Shown piece by piece: positions 1 through 8,482 of a stretch of DNA of 50,797 nucleotides; the stretch's first letter is position 1; each line of letters starts with the position of its first letter. The position numbers and the translations under genes are program-made. The stretch covers positions 1 to 50,797 of the forward strand of contig NZ_CABFVA020000026.1 in the NCBI RefSeq assembly GCF_902143375.2. Reading direction: 5' to 3'. This stretch comes from Methylacidimicrobium tartarophylax (GTDB lineage Bacteria > Verrucomicrobiota > Verrucomicrobiia > Methylacidiphilales > Methylacidiphilaceae). Under the pieces are notes generated by a model. That model did no database searches. It was not told where the DNA came from and worked only from the letters and a program-made list of their open reading frames with translations.

Positions 1-1
1 C

Positions 2-268
2 TCGACCCGCCTCAAAGCGGGAACGGCCACGAAGCTGGTATTGAACGCACTGTCGACCATCGCAATGATTCGGACCAACCGGGTTCGGGACAACCTGATG
101 GTCAACGTGCAGCCGAATAGCGAAAAGCTTCGCTATCGCGCCCTTCGTCTCGTCATGGAACTGGTTCCCTGCGGTGAGGGGGAAGCTCTGGACCGCTTGG
201 AGCGAGCGCAATGGCGGGTGGTAGCCGCCATCGACCTGCCGAAGCAATTGCCTCCGGCGAAAGATTAG
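2..268 (+). CDS. murQ: N-acetylmuramic acid 6-phosphate etherase, C-terminal fragment (cut by window edge)
   Basis: Only the last 88 codons lie in the window; the frame is open from base 2. The visible part begins [19 protein letters not shown], then has the motif [13 protein letters not shown], which is characteristic of the sugar-isomerase (SIS) domain of MurQ. The family cleaves the D-lactyl ether of MurNAc-6-phosphate to GlcNAc-6-phosphate during recycling of cell-wall sugars in the cytoplasm. The end is the TAG at 266-268, followed by TAGCTTGC-like sequence that weakly resembles the dispersed gene-end motif described elsewhere. It converges on nth with a 6-bp gap. The start, N-terminus and catalytic residues are outside the window. 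Confidence 0.85.
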   Translation, partial: STRLKAGTATKLVLNALSTIAMIRTNRVRDNLMVNVQPNSEKLRYRALRLVMELVPCGEGEALDRLERAQWRVVAAIDLPKQLPPAKD

Positions 269-274
269 CTTGCT

Positions 275-967
275 TTAACGCTGGAGCGAGGGCATGGGCG
301 GCAGTCCCTGCCGGGGACAGAGGGAGCGGAGCTCGCAGTGGAGGCAGTCCGGCTTGCGGGAGCGGCAACGCGCTCGCCCATGGAAGATCAGGCGGTTGCT
401 GAACGCGATCCATTCCCTTCGGGGAATCCGCTCCATCAGGTCCGCCTCGATCCGTTCCGGAAGCTTCTGATCGGTGAGGCCGAGCCGGTAGGAGACGCGC
501 GCAACGTGGGTGTCGACCACAATGCCGACGGGCAAGCCGAATCCATTGCCTAACACTACATTGGCCGTCTTGCGTCCCACTCCGGGCAGTTCGATCAATT
601 CCTCCATCCTCTGCGGCACCTGCCCATCCCAGCGCTCCTTCAGGATCTTTGCGGCCATCCGGATATGGCGCGCCTTAGTTCGAAAAAATCCGAGGCGCCG
701 CAGGGCATGCTCGAGATCTTCGATGGGGGCAGAGGCATAGCTGGCGGCGTTCGGGTACCGGGAGAAAAGCCCGGCCGTAACCAGATTCACCTGCCGGTCG
801 GTGCAGCGGGCAGAAAGAATCGTAGCGATCAGAAGCTCCAAAGGGTTCCGGTAATGGAGCGCCGGCCGGCTATCCGGATAGGTAGTGGCAAGTTGGCGGC
901 AGAGGGCGGCCGCTCTCCTACGCTCCTTCGGCAGCAGGTCGGAGGGAGGGGGCCGGAAAGGCTTCAC
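275..967 (-). CDS. nth: Endonuclease III (DNA glycosylase/AP lyase)
   Basis: This 230-aa protein is a base-excision repair enzyme that removes oxidised pyrimidines and nicks the resulting abasic site. Visible features are the helix-hairpin-helix with the catalytic lysine (LPGVGRKTANVV), the catalytic aspartate in VVDTHVARV, and a C-terminal 4Fe-4S cluster loop with spacing C-x6-C-x2-C-x5-C. The open frame extends much further upstream, but that extension lies under rimO. I place the start at the GTG at 965-967, because it overlaps the rimO stop as GTGA and gives the usual family length. It is the last gene of the ftsK - rodZ-like - rimO - nth run and is probably translationally coupled to rimO. 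Confidence 0.93.
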   Translation of the reverse strand: MKPFRPPPSDLLPKERRRAAALCRQLATTYPDSRPALHYRNPLELLIATILSARCTDRQVNLVTAGLFSRYPNAASYASAPIEDLEHALRRLGFFRTKARHIRMAAKILKERWDGQVPQRMEELIELPGVGRKTANVVLGNGFGLPVGIVVDTHVARVSYRLGLTDQKLPERIEADLMERIPRREWIAFSNRLIFHGRARCRSRKPDCLHCELRSLCPRQGLPPMPSLQR

Positions 968-2358
968 GAGCAACGGACACAATCGGTCTCCCTGGCGATT
1001 AGATCGTAATCGGAGGCTCCTTGGATCACCACATCGGCGAATGTTCCCGGGGCCAGCTTCGGGGAGACAAAGACCCTTCCGTCGACATCCGGCGCATCGG
1101 AGGCGGAACGGGCGAGGCCGGGAGAATCGACCAGCACCCGGATCGTTCTCCCGATGGCGTCGGCAGCCCGGCTTCGGACGATCTCCTTTTGCCGAGCCAT
1201 GAGCTTTTCCCAACGTCGCTTCTTCTCCGTAGCGGAAATCTGTCCTTCGAGCCGGGCGGAGCGGGTTCCCTCTTCCTGGGAATAGGAAAAGACACCGAGC
1301 CGCTCGAAGCGTGCCTCGCCGACGAAGTCGAGCAGTCTCTGAAAGTCGTCTTCGCTCTCCCCGGGAAAGCCGACCAGGAAAGTCGTTCGGATCGCTACTC
1401 CCGGAATCTCCCGGCGTAGAGAGGCGAGCAGCTCGCGCAATTGCGCTTCCGAGGTGCCGCGTTGCATCCGTTGAAGAACCGGATCGGAGACATGCTGAAA
1501 CGGAACGTCGACGTAGCGCACCACCTTTTGAGATGCGGCAAAAGTCTGGATAAGCCGATCGTTCCAGTGCGCAGGGTGGGTATACAGGACCCGGATCCAG
1601 AAGTCTCCCGGGATCTGATCGAGAGCGCAAAGGAGATCGGCGAGCGTTTCTCCTCGCGTGGAACCATCCGGCGCCGTTTCGCTTCTCATGCGATCCCTGC
1701 CGAAATAGGTGGAATCTTGGGAGATGAGAATGACCTCCCGGACGCCGCGGGCAATCGTCTCTTCCACCTCATGGACGAGGGAAGCGATCGATCGGCTCCG
1801 GAATCGGCCGCGGATCCGAGGGATGATGCAGAAGGTACACGGATGATTGCATCCTTCAGCAATCTTGACGTAGGCCAAGTGGCTGGGGGTTAGCGGGAAG
1901 CGTGGAGAGGAGAAATCGGGAAGAAAGCGGGAGTCGGAGGAGATCGCATCCCGGCGGAAGCCCTCGTTGCGGATGGGGAGCAGGCGAGCGACATGCTCGG
2001 CGATTTTGTCGACTTCGTCCAAGCCAAGAAAGAGATCCACCTCCGGGAGAAGAGAGGGCAGATCTTCGCGATACCGTTGGGCAAGGCATCCGGTCACCAC
2101 GATCTTCTGAGATGGGCTTCTGCCCGAGCGCTCGCGCTCCGGGTGAGAGGAGAGGACCGTACGGATCGCCTCTTCTTTTGCCGGATCAATGAATCCGCAA
2201 GTGTTAATGATGAGAACGTCCGACGACGCAGGCTCGAAAGAGACGACGGCACCCGCCTCCGCCAGCCGACCGAGCATGATCTCGGCGTCGATCAGGTTTT
2301 TTGCACACCCGAGCGGGATCATCCCGACGGTCTTCCCCTCAAGCGATAAGGGGGTCAT
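964..2358 (-). CDS. rimO: Ribosomal protein S12 methylthiotransferase RimO
   Basis: This radical-SAM enzyme adds a methylthio group to an aspartate of ribosomal protein S12. The 464-aa protein has the N-terminal MTTase domain with its three cluster cysteines (PLGCAKN, NTCGF, TGCLAQRY). The radical-SAM motif CNHPCTFCIIPRIRG (CxxxCxxC) follows near residue 170, and a C-terminal TRAM domain ends the protein. The motif set separates RimO from MiaB. The start is the ATG at 2356-2358, which overlaps the stop of the upstream rodZ-like gene as ATGA; the longer open frame would run into that gene. The stop overlaps the nth start by the same kind of coupling. Confidence 0.93.
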   Translation of the reverse strand: MTPLSLEGKTVGMIPLGCAKNLIDAEIMLGRLAEAGAVVSFEPASSDVLIINTCGFIDPAKEEAIRTVLSSHPERERSGRSPSQKIVVTGCLAQRYREDLPSLLPEVDLFLGLDEVDKIAEHVARLLPIRNEGFRRDAISSDSRFLPDFSSPRFPLTPSHLAYVKIAEGCNHPCTFCIIPRIRGRFRSRSIASLVHEVEETIARGVREVILISQDSTYFGRDRMRSETAPDGSTRGETLADLLCALDQIPGDFWIRVLYTHPAHWNDRLIQTFAASQKVVRYVDVPFQHVSDPVLQRMQRGTSEAQLRELLASLRREIPGVAIRTTFLVGFPGESEDDFQRLLDFVGEARFERLGVFSYSQEEGTRSARLEGQISATEKKRRWEKLMARQKEIVRSRAADAIGRTIRVLVDSPGLARSASDAPDVDGRVFVSPKLAPGTFADVVIQGASDYDLIARETDCVRCS

Positions 2359-3443
2359 GGGGTCGGAAGGGTAAGTTCTTGCGAAGGCGAGGCGGCGGAG
2401 GCCATCGAGACCGTCTGTCCGTCGAGGACGATATCGACGACGGAACTGTTGGCCATCTTGATCTGGAACTTGGGGCCGACAAACTCCTTGCGCTCTCCGG
2501 CGTGCAAGAGGCCCGCAAACACCTGACGGCTGTGGCCGTCTTCGATCACGTTGACGTGAATCCACGACTCCTTCTTAGCTTGGAGGACCAGATGGTAGGC
2601 CTTTGTCGGGGAGGCGAAATCGGCCGAAGGGGAAGCCGTGTCACCCGAGGTTTCCTCTTGCCCTCCTTGCTCCTCGGTCGTATCCGCTTCCTCCGCCGAA
2701 GCGGGCGGAGCCGAGGCCGAAGGTGATTCATTCTGTAGAGTACTCTGCGGAGCACTCGGTTCTTCGATGGGATGGACGGGAATCGCCCGGGCGATTCTTA
2801 CGGGGGGAGCGCTGGCGGACGCCGGCGGCTCCGAGGGCGAGGAGTTCACAGGAAGGGCCTTGCGAACCTCAACGAATTGCGGCGGCGGGGGAAGCGGTGC
2901 CCTCTTGCGGATTTCCGGTTCGACCGGCTTCCGGGCGGCCCGACCTTCGGGGGAGAGCTCCAGGCCGGTGATCTCCTTTGGCTCGGACGGCAGGGGGCGG
3001 CGATAGGAGGCTACTTGGTAGACGCGGTAGGCGCCCACCGCGCACATGAGGGCGAAGAGCCCGGCAGCCACGAGGAATGCGAAGAGTTGCGGAGTGAACC
3101 AACGCCGCGTAGCGGTCTGGGCTCGGCCTTTCAGGAGAAGCGGCTTTTCCACGGTCGGGTACGGCCCTCGACGCATCGGCCAAAACGCCTGATCCAATTG
3201 ATCGAGCAGTACCTTTTCGTCCAGGTGGAGAACTCGAGAATAGGTACGGAGGAAGTTGCGAACGTAGGCTGGCGCGGCGAAGCTAGCATAATCATCCTGC
3301 TCCAAGGCGGCAATCTGCTCGGGCAAGATCTTGGTCGCTTTGGAGGCCGTATGAATGGTCCATCCCAATGCTTCGCGCGCATCGTGCAGCTGATGGCCGA
3401 TGCTCTTCCCGGGGGGCAGTCTCTTAATGTTGTCGATTGCCAT
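2355..3443 (-). CDS. RodZ-like membrane protein (HTH, one TM helix, C-terminal DUF4115-like domain)
   Basis: The 362-aa protein starts with a cytoplasmic helix-turn-helix of the HTH_25 type (residues about 13-75; GHQLHDAREALGWTI, then TKILPEQIAALEQDDY). One transmembrane helix follows at about 119-139, then a long Pro/Ser/Ala/Glu-rich linker (about 145-275) and a C-terminal beta-rich domain (about 280-355) with W-I-H-V and a G-L-L-H-AGE-like turn, as in DUF4115 domains of RodZ. RodZ links the MreB cytoskeleton to the wall machinery in rods, so a morphogenesis role is likely by family. It lies 14 bp downstream of ftsK and overlaps rimO, a position consistent with a division/shape operon. RodZ proper is an inference; no mreB is in the window. 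Confidence 0.75.
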   Translation of the reverse strand: MAIDNIKRLPPGKSIGHQLHDAREALGWTIHTASKATKILPEQIAALEQDDYASFAAPAYVRNFLRTYSRVLHLDEKVLLDQLDQAFWPMRRGPYPTVEKPLLLKGRAQTATRRWFTPQLFAFLVAAGLFALMCAVGAYRVYQVASYRRPLPSEPKEITGLELSPEGRAARKPVEPEIRKRAPLPPPPQFVEVRKALPVNSSPSEPPASASAPPVRIARAIPVHPIEEPSAPQSTLQNESPSASAPPASAEEADTTEEQGGQEETSGDTASPSADFASPTKAYHLVLQAKKESWIHVNVIEDGHSRQVFAGLLHAGERKEFVGPKFQIKMANSSVVDIVLDGQTVSMASAASPSQELTLPTP

Positions 3444-3457
3444 GGCAGAACATGCCT

Positions 3458-5788
3458 TTATGCAGTCGGGACCGGACCGTCAAGATCAGCGAGAATTTCC
3501 CGGGGCTTGGCGCCGTTTTCCGGCCCGACTAAGCCTCGATCTTGGAGTAGATCCATCACCCAGGCAGCTCGATTGTACCCGAGCCGCAGGCGCCGCTGCA
3601 GGAGCGAAGTGCTGGCGCGTCTCTCTTGCCAGAGGATTTCCAAGCACTTTTGAACGAGTTCACGATCCGAATCCGAAAGATCGCTGGTCGGGGATTCCCC
3701 AGTAAGCTGATCGTGGAGTTCGTTCTCCATTACCGGCCCTCCTTGGGCGCGAACATAGTCCACGACCTCGGCAACCTCCTCTTCCGTAATGTATGCTCCC
3801 TGACCTCGAACCGTTTGACCCACCCCTGGAGGCAAATAAAGAAAATCCCCCTTTCCCAAGAGGTTTTCGGCACCATTTTCGTCCAGGATTACCCGGGAGT
3901 CAAGAGAACTGCTGACCTGAAAAGCGATCCGGCTGGGGATGTTGGCCTTGATGACTCCGGTGACCACTTCTCTCCGTGGGGTTTGGGTCGCGACAATCAG
4001 ATGGATCCCGGCTGCGCGCGCCTTGGCGGAAAGACGCGCAATCGCGACTTCAACGTCCGCGGACGCGGCCTGCATTAAGTCGGCCAACTCGTCCACGACT
4101 ACGGCAATCGCCGGAAGCGGCTTTGGGGGGGCTTCCTCCGGAGCTTTCTCGCCGGAATCTTCTTGGGAAGGGGGAGACGCGCTTGGTCGCCCGGAAAGCT
4201 TCTTGAGAATCTGTGCATTGTAGGCGGCGATGTTGCGCACACCCGCCGAGGCCAAAAGCTTGTACCGCTTCTCCATCTCGGTCGTCACCCACTTGAGGGC
4301 GGTAATTACCTTCTTGGGATCGACGACGACGGGTACGATCAAGTGGGGAATTCCGTTGTAGATCTGCAGCTCGACCTGCTTGGGATCGACCAGGATGAGG
4401 CGAAGCTCTTCCGGACCGAAGCGATAGAGCAGAGACAGCAAGAGAGAGTTCACGCAGACGGATTTCCCGGAGCCGGTCGCTCCCGCGATGAGCAGATGGG
4501 GCATCTCGGCGAGATCGGCGATCAGCGGTTGGCCATAGACGTCTTTCCCGAGGGCGATGGGCAGGCGAGCCCGGGTCTGCTGAAACTCAGGAAGCTCTAG
4601 GATGTCACGGAGAACCACGGCAGACTTGTTCGGATTCGGAATCTCGATGCCCACGCTGTCCTTCCCTGGGATGGGAGCGAGAATATTAATTTTCTCCGCC
4701 CGCGTCGCCCGGGCAATATCCCTTTGGAGGCTCAGGATCCGGTCGACGCGGACCCCTTCTGCCGGATAGAGTTCGAACCGGATCACCGTAGGTCCCTTGG
4801 TGATCGTTCCCAGGGTGGTTTCGATGCCGAAGCTGGCCAGGGTTTTTACCAAAAGATCCCCCGTGGTTCGGAGGTCGGCGTCTCCCGGGCCTCCTTTGCG
4901 GGGAGGGGGAGCAACTCGGAGCAGACGGAGGGGAGGAGGACAATAGTCCGTCGATCTGCCCGGGGTTGCTGCGCGGATAAACGGCTCGGCCGTGGGCTTC
5001 CGGATCGGCTCGAGAACAGCAGGAGAAGGATCACGCGGTGGAGGCGGCTCGGCCGAGTCGATGATCTTAGGGGAGGGCGCTTCTCGCCGCAAGCTGAGCC
5101 GATTCTCCTTACCGGAGAGCTTTCGGGAAAGCAGCCTCTCTTCTTCCGCGAGCTTGCGTTCGGCAAGCTCGATGTGACCCCGCACTCCCTCGCGGCGGAG
5201 ACGTTCTTCCCGGAAGGACGCCCAGCGCTCTTGGGTCCAGTGTCCGAGACGGATGAGGCTGCGAACGGGTTCCGCCTCATAGAGAATCACCAGCAGGAGA
5301 AGGCAGGCGACACCCAGAAAGATCTCATTTCCCGTTTTGCCGAGGGCAGGAGAAAGCACGGGGCGATCGAGTAGCTCTCCGACAAAGCCTCCGCTGCTGC
5401 CGATGTTCACGCGATACCGCCAGTCGTTTCCGATGTAGGGTTGAACGTTGAAGAACCCGGCTGCGGCGATTAGGAAGAGAATCGCCCAGAAGAGCTTCCA
5501 TTTCCAGACCACCCGGGCCTGCAGGCTGAAGGCCATCCCTGCGGTCAGCAGCAGAAACGGGATCAGGTAGGCTCCGAGCCCGAAGAGGGAGTAGAGGGCG
5601 AAAGCCGTATAGCCCCCCGCCGGTCCGATCGCGTTGGCGGCCTCGGTCTGATGAGGCCACTGGTTGAAGCTAATATCGCTTGGGCGATAGGATACGAGGC
5701 TTAAAAGCAGAAGAAGTGCTAGACCAAAGCAGCAGATGCTGCTGACCTCTGCCAGGAGGCGACTCTTGGCTTTCTCCCAGAGCTTCAC
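3458..5788 (-). CDS. ftsK: DNA translocase FtsK/SpoIIIE
   Basis: This 776-aa septum-located ATPase pumps chromosomal DNA during division and activates dimer resolution. The N-terminus has four hydrophobic segments (roughly residues 17-36, 60-85, 98-113 and 160-178). A charged, proline-rich linker follows, then the motor domain with Walker A GATGSGKSVCVN (about 431-442) and Walker B AIAVVVDELADLM (about 555-567). The end is a winged-helix gamma domain (from about 705; SLLQRRLRLGYNRAAWVMDLL). The linker is short compared with E. coli FtsK and more like SpoIIIE-type proteins. It is the first gene of the minus-strand run that continues with the rodZ-like gene. Confidence 0.94.
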   Translation of the reverse strand: MKLWEKAKSRLLAEVSSICCFGLALLLLLSLVSYRPSDISFNQWPHQTEAANAIGPAGGYTAFALYSLFGLGAYLIPFLLLTAGMAFSLQARVVWKWKLFWAILFLIAAAGFFNVQPYIGNDWRYRVNIGSSGGFVGELLDRPVLSPALGKTGNEIFLGVACLLLLVILYEAEPVRSLIRLGHWTQERWASFREERLRREGVRGHIELAERKLAEEERLLSRKLSGKENRLSLRREAPSPKIIDSAEPPPPRDPSPAVLEPIRKPTAEPFIRAATPGRSTDYCPPPLRLLRVAPPPRKGGPGDADLRTTGDLLVKTLASFGIETTLGTITKGPTVIRFELYPAEGVRVDRILSLQRDIARATRAEKINILAPIPGKDSVGIEIPNPNKSAVVLRDILELPEFQQTRARLPIALGKDVYGQPLIADLAEMPHLLIAGATGSGKSVCVNSLLLSLLYRFGPEELRLILVDPKQVELQIYNGIPHLIVPVVVDPKKVITALKWVTTEMEKRYKLLASAGVRNIAAYNAQILKKLSGRPSASPPSQEDSGEKAPEEAPPKPLPAIAVVVDELADLMQAASADVEVAIARLSAKARAAGIHLIVATQTPRREVVTGVIKANIPSRIAFQVSSSLDSRVILDENGAENLLGKGDFLYLPPGVGQTVRGQGAYITEEEVAEVVDYVRAQGGPVMENELHDQLTGESPTSDLSDSDRELVQKCLEILWQERRASTSLLQRRLRLGYNRAAWVMDLLQDRGLVGPENGAKPREILADLDGPVPTA

Positions 5789-6107
5789 GGCGCACTTTAT
5801 CGCGCCCGAAGGGATGCGGGCAACTCGTTTATTCGTTTGCTCCCCAAGGTCGGACGGCTCATGGCTTCGCGTCGTCGCCGGCGGGCCCGGGGAAACGCTT
5901 GGAGCAGGGTGGGAAAAAGTCCTTGCCTTTCCGGAGTGGTTGACGTTTGAGTGACTTTATACCCCGTCGGCTTCCGGTTCGCAGCGTCTTCGGTCAAAAA
6001 GGCAAGCCGAGTGCCGCGAGTACGAGGGCGCATCGGTCGGTGCCGGTTGGCGAACGGGTTCGGCAAAAGAGGTAGGAAAAACACAAAGAGCAAAAGGAGG
6101 ACTCCTT
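5789..6107. other. Intergenic region between divergent ftsK and sod genes
   Basis: This 319-bp stretch holds no convincing gene. An open frame starting at 5951 overlaps sod out of frame and looks like a shadow. The region must hold the promoters for both flanking genes. I see TTGACG at 5940-5945 and TTTATA at 5956-5961, but their spacing is too short for a normal sigma-70 promoter, so I do not call one. The AAAGGAGG at 6093-6100 is the sod ribosome-binding site, and AAGGAG/CTCCTT around it could form a very small hairpin over that site. Confidence 0.5.
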
Positions 6108-6722
6108 ATGGCATACGAAACACCTCAGCTTCCCTATTCTTTGGATGCGTTGGAGCCATACATCAATACGCTGACGATGGACTGTCACTACAACGGCCAT
6201 CACAAGGCTTACGTGAACAACCTGAACAAGGCTCTTGCCGACTATCCCGATCTGGCGGCGAAGAGCCCGGAAGAGTTGATTCGCGATCTGGCGGCCGTTC
6301 CGGAAAAGATCCGCACCGCCGTGCGCAATAATGGGGGTGGCCACGTCAACCACTCGATGTTCTGGAAGATGATGGCTCCTCGCGCCGGTGGCGAACCTTC
6401 CGGAAAGCTCCTCGAGACGTTAAAGTCCGGTTTCGGAGGCTTCGCTGAATTCCAAGCAAAGTTCGAGGCGGCGGGCCTTGCTCGCTTCGGGAGCGGCTGG
6501 GTCTGGCTGGTGCGCAACCCGGCCGGGGCGCTCGAAATCACGTCTACGCCGAATCAAGACAACCCACTGATGGAAGGGAACTATCCCCTTCTCGGATGTG
6601 ACGTCTGGGAACATGCCTACTATCTGAAATACCAGTTCCGGCGTGGCGACTGGCTGAAGGCGTTCTGGAGCGTGGTGAATTGGCGAGAAATCGAACACCG
6701 CTTCGAAACGAAGGCAGCCTAG
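6108..6722 (+). CDS. sodA: Superoxide dismutase, Mn/Fe family (Mn-type signature)
   Basis: This enzyme converts superoxide to oxygen and peroxide in the cytoplasm. The 204-aa protein has all four metal ligands: His in [12 protein letters not shown], His in [10 protein letters not shown], and Asp plus His in [14 protein letters not shown]. The glycines before the second histidine and the Gln in TPNQDNPL are residues typical of Mn-type rather than Fe-type enzymes; a cambialistic enzyme cannot be excluded. A strong Shine-Dalgarno (AAAGGAGG) sits 7-8 bp before the ATG. The gene is monocistronic and converges on the dsrE-like gene across one copy of the dispersed repeat. Confidence 0.95.
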   Translation: MAYETPQLPYSLDALEPYINTLTMDCHYNGHHKAYVNNLNKALADYPDLAAKSPEELIRDLAAVPEKIRTAVRNNGGGHVNHSMFWKMMAPRAGGEPSGKLLETLKSGFGGFAEFQAKFEAAGLARFGSGWVWLVRNPAGALEITSTPNQDNPLMEGNYPLLGCDVWEHAYYLKYQFRRGDWLKAFWSVVNWREIEHRFETKAA

Positions 6723-6744
6723 GCTCTCCCGCTCCGGTCGAAAG

Positions 6745-6764
6745 TTTGTAGGAAATGCAGGCTA
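6745..6764 (+). repeat. Dispersed gene-end motif, copy A
   Basis: It matches the motif TTTGTGAGACATGCAGGCTA at 17 of 20 positions. It lies between the convergent sod and dsrE-like genes. The CTA at its right end (6762-6764) is the complement of the TAG stop of the dsrE-like gene. Confidence 0.7.
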
Positions 6765-7076
6765 GAAGGCCATAAATTCAGCGGTGCCGAGAATTAAGTC
6801 CGCAAGCAAGCCAAGTCCCCCGTAGGTGACGTCGGCCACTCGCGGGAGAGAGCGGCGCAGGCTGGCATAAGCGCATCCGAAGAGCCGTAGGCGTGGACCG
6901 ACCCGGGGAAGCAGCGTCTGGATCTCCCGAACGCCATCGTCAAGGCAGTAGAGGTACATATCGTCTCCCTGCTTGCTTCGTTCTTCCATGGTCTTGAGAA
7001 ATGCCGCAAACAAGGGATTCCTTCGATCGACGGTCAGAAGAATGCAGAGTTGTCGAGAGAAGGGAGCGCGTGGCAT
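6762..7076 (-). CDS. DsrE/DsrF-like small sulfur-relay family protein
   Basis: The 104-aa product fits the DsrE fold. An N-terminal strand (RQLCILLTVDR) is followed by a helix, then the strand-turn MYLYCLDDGVREIQTLL. Next come GPRLRLFGCAYASLRRSL, where a cysteine sits in the usual region, and the ending VADVTYGGLGLLADLILGT, which matches the family's Y/G...L..li...d pattern. DsrE-like proteins carry or sense persulfide sulfur; no sulfur-oxidation genes are adjacent, so the role here is open. The frame is open for another 139 codons upstream, but the ATG at 7074-7076 gives the normal family size. That start lies only 16 bp from the likely start of the divergent DUF192 gene. Confidence 0.65.
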   Translation of the reverse strand: MPRAPFSRQLCILLTVDRRNPLFAAFLKTMEERSKQGDDMYLYCLDDGVREIQTLLPRVGPRLRLFGCAYASLRRSLPRVADVTYGGLGLLADLILGTAEFMAF

Positions 7077-7092
7077 GGGCAGCGGGAGGTTA

Positions 7093-7680
7093 ATGCCGGA
7101 CGTTTCGTGGGAAAGCGAGGTTGAGCCGTTGCGCCGATGGGAGGGGGACGGGCATGCGAGCAATCTTCCTCTACCCGGTTCCGGGTGCAAGGGAAGATGC
7201 GGAAGAGTTGTCTTTCTGCTGCTGTTGGCGCAGCTTGGATGGATGCACCCGTTCTCGAGCGCGACGGCTGCGCAGAACGCTGCCGCCCCTTTTCGTCTGT
7301 CCGTGGGCACGGGCTGCCTGACCGTCGAGGTGGCACGCACGCATGAGGAACTTTCGCGCGGGCTGATGTACCGCCGAGCGCTGGGTGAGGATGCGGGAAT
7401 GCTCTTTTTGCTCCCGCGCGAGGGCGTAGCGTCATTCTGGATGGCGAACACCACGATTCCGCTTTCGGTCGCTTTTCTCGATCGAGACGGCATTATCCTC
7501 GAAATCCACGATCTTCAGCCGCTGGATACCCGCATCGTCTCAAGCCGGAGCGCGCGGGTTTGCTTCGCTCTCGAAGTCAATCAGGATTGGTTCACCCGAC
7601 ATCGCGTCCGAGAAGGAGAAGGGATCCAGCCGGAGGGAGTCACCTGGCAGGATCTCGCCGCCCAGAAAAGTAAGCCATGA
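7093..7680 (+). CDS. DUF192 family protein, membrane-anchored or exported
   Basis: The C-terminal 110 residues are a DUF192 domain: LTVEVARTHEELSRGLMYR, then GMLFLLPREGVASFWMANT and IPLSVAFLDRDGIILEIHDLQP. The function of the family is unknown. A hydrophobic stretch (VVFLLLLAQLGW) followed by small residues looks like a signal peptide or anchor, so the domain is likely outside the cytoplasm. I chose the ATG at 7093 because GGGAGG lies a few bases upstream (7084-7089). That leaves an unusually long 40-residue N-region before the hydrophobic stretch, so a start further downstream is possible. Its stop overlaps the start of the next gene as ATGA, implying coupling to the PHP phosphatase. Confidence 0.75.
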   Translation: MPDVSWESEVEPLRRWEGDGHASNLPLPGSGCKGRCGRVVFLLLLAQLGWMHPFSSATAAQNAAAPFRLSVGTGCLTVEVARTHEELSRGLMYRRALGEDAGMLFLLPREGVASFWMANTTIPLSVAFLDRDGIILEIHDLQPLDTRIVSSRSARVCFALEVNQDWFTRHRVREGEGIQPEGVTWQDLAAQKSKP

Positions 7681-8468
7681 ACATCTTTAGCGACTATCAT
7701 ATGCATCCTCAGGGCCATCGGCTTCAGCCGTATGGCCGTGCCCTTCTGGAGCCCTGGTCGGATGCTGCCCGCAAGAAAGGGATTCGAGAATTTGCGATCA
7801 CCGACCACGATCGTTATCACGCGGGAGTCGACTTCGACAGCTTTCGAGAATGGCGTGATCGCAATGAAGATCTGACGATTCGAATGGGAATCGAACTCGA
7901 CAATGATCCGCAGAACAGCGAAGTCGGGCTCGCTTGGGTGCAACGGAATTGGGAAAAGCTCGATTTCGTGCTAGGCTCCGTTCACTTCCTGGGCGATTGG
8001 CCGTTTGATCGTGCCGGAGAGGATGTCGGCTTTTCTCGGCGACCGATCGAGGAGATTTATCGGGAATATGCCGACGCCTTGCGGAAACTCGTTGAAAGGG
8101 GATGGATCGATTGCTTGGCTCACCTGGATTTGATCAAGATATTCGGATTTCGGCCCAAGGCCGGCTTCCTGGGCTACTTTGAAGAGGTACTGCTTCTGGC
8201 ACGGGAGAGAGACTTGGCCCTGGAGATCAGCACAGCGGGCTGGAGAAAGCCGGTGGGCGAGGCTTATCCGGACGAGGAGATCATACGGCGGGCACGAGAG
8301 ATGGGCATCCCGATTACCTTGGCTTCGGACGCCCACTCCCCCTTTCAGATCGGGGAAGACTATGAGCGGCTCTCCCTATTGTTGAAAAGGTTGGGGATCG
8401 GCGAAGTCGCCCTCTTCGAAGGACACAAGCGGAAAATCGTCCCGCTAGCCGCAGCAGAACGCTTGTGA
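7677..8468 (+). CDS. PHP-domain phosphatase, histidinol-phosphatase (HisK/HisJ) type
   Basis: The 263-aa protein carries the full set of PHP metal-site motifs: SDYHMHPQGH, ITDHDRYHAG, GIELDNDP, GSVHFLGDW, CLAHLDLIK and ASDAHSPFQIG. Together they place it in the histidinol-phosphatase branch, in which a trinuclear metal site hydrolyses histidinol phosphate. Its motifs are close to those of the HisJ-like protein at 40570-41364, so at most one of the two needs to serve histidine synthesis and the other may act on another small phosphate ester. It overlaps the DUF192 gene by 4 bp. Its TGA stop lies inside dispersed motif copy B. Confidence 0.85.
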   Translation: MNIFSDYHMHPQGHRLQPYGRALLEPWSDAARKKGIREFAITDHDRYHAGVDFDSFREWRDRNEDLTIRMGIELDNDPQNSEVGLAWVQRNWEKLDFVLGSVHFLGDWPFDRAGEDVGFSRRPIEEIYREYADALRKLVERGWIDCLAHLDLIKIFGFRPKAGFLGYFEEVLLLARERDLALEISTAGWRKPVGEAYPDEEIIRRAREMGIPITLASDAHSPFQIGEDYERLSLLLKRLGIGEVALFEGHKRKIVPLAAAERL

Positions 8469-8482
8469 GACCATTCAGGCTA
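8462..8482 (+). repeat. Dispersed gene-end motif, copy B, containing both convergent stop codons
   Basis: It matches the 20-bp motif at about 18 positions with one inserted base. The TGA of the PHP gene (8466-8468) and the complement of the hpnC TAG (8480-8482) are both inside it, so the two convergent genes end within 21 bp. Confidence 0.75.

Noticed and set aside
968-1630. Upstream extension of the nth frame (a 451-residue open frame starting at 1630)
   Set aside because: It lies under rimO in another frame, has no recognisable domain, and the GTG at 967 coupled to the rimO stop gives the normal Nth length.
5940-5961. TTGACG...TTTATA as a sod promoter
   Set aside because: The spacing of 10 bp is far below the 16-18 bp needed for a sigma-70 promoter.
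7077-7493. Long N-terminal extension of the dsrE-like frame on the minus strand
   Set aside because: It is the antisense of the DUF192 gene and adds only Ser/Pro/Arg-rich sequence; the DsrE fold begins at the ATG at 7076.
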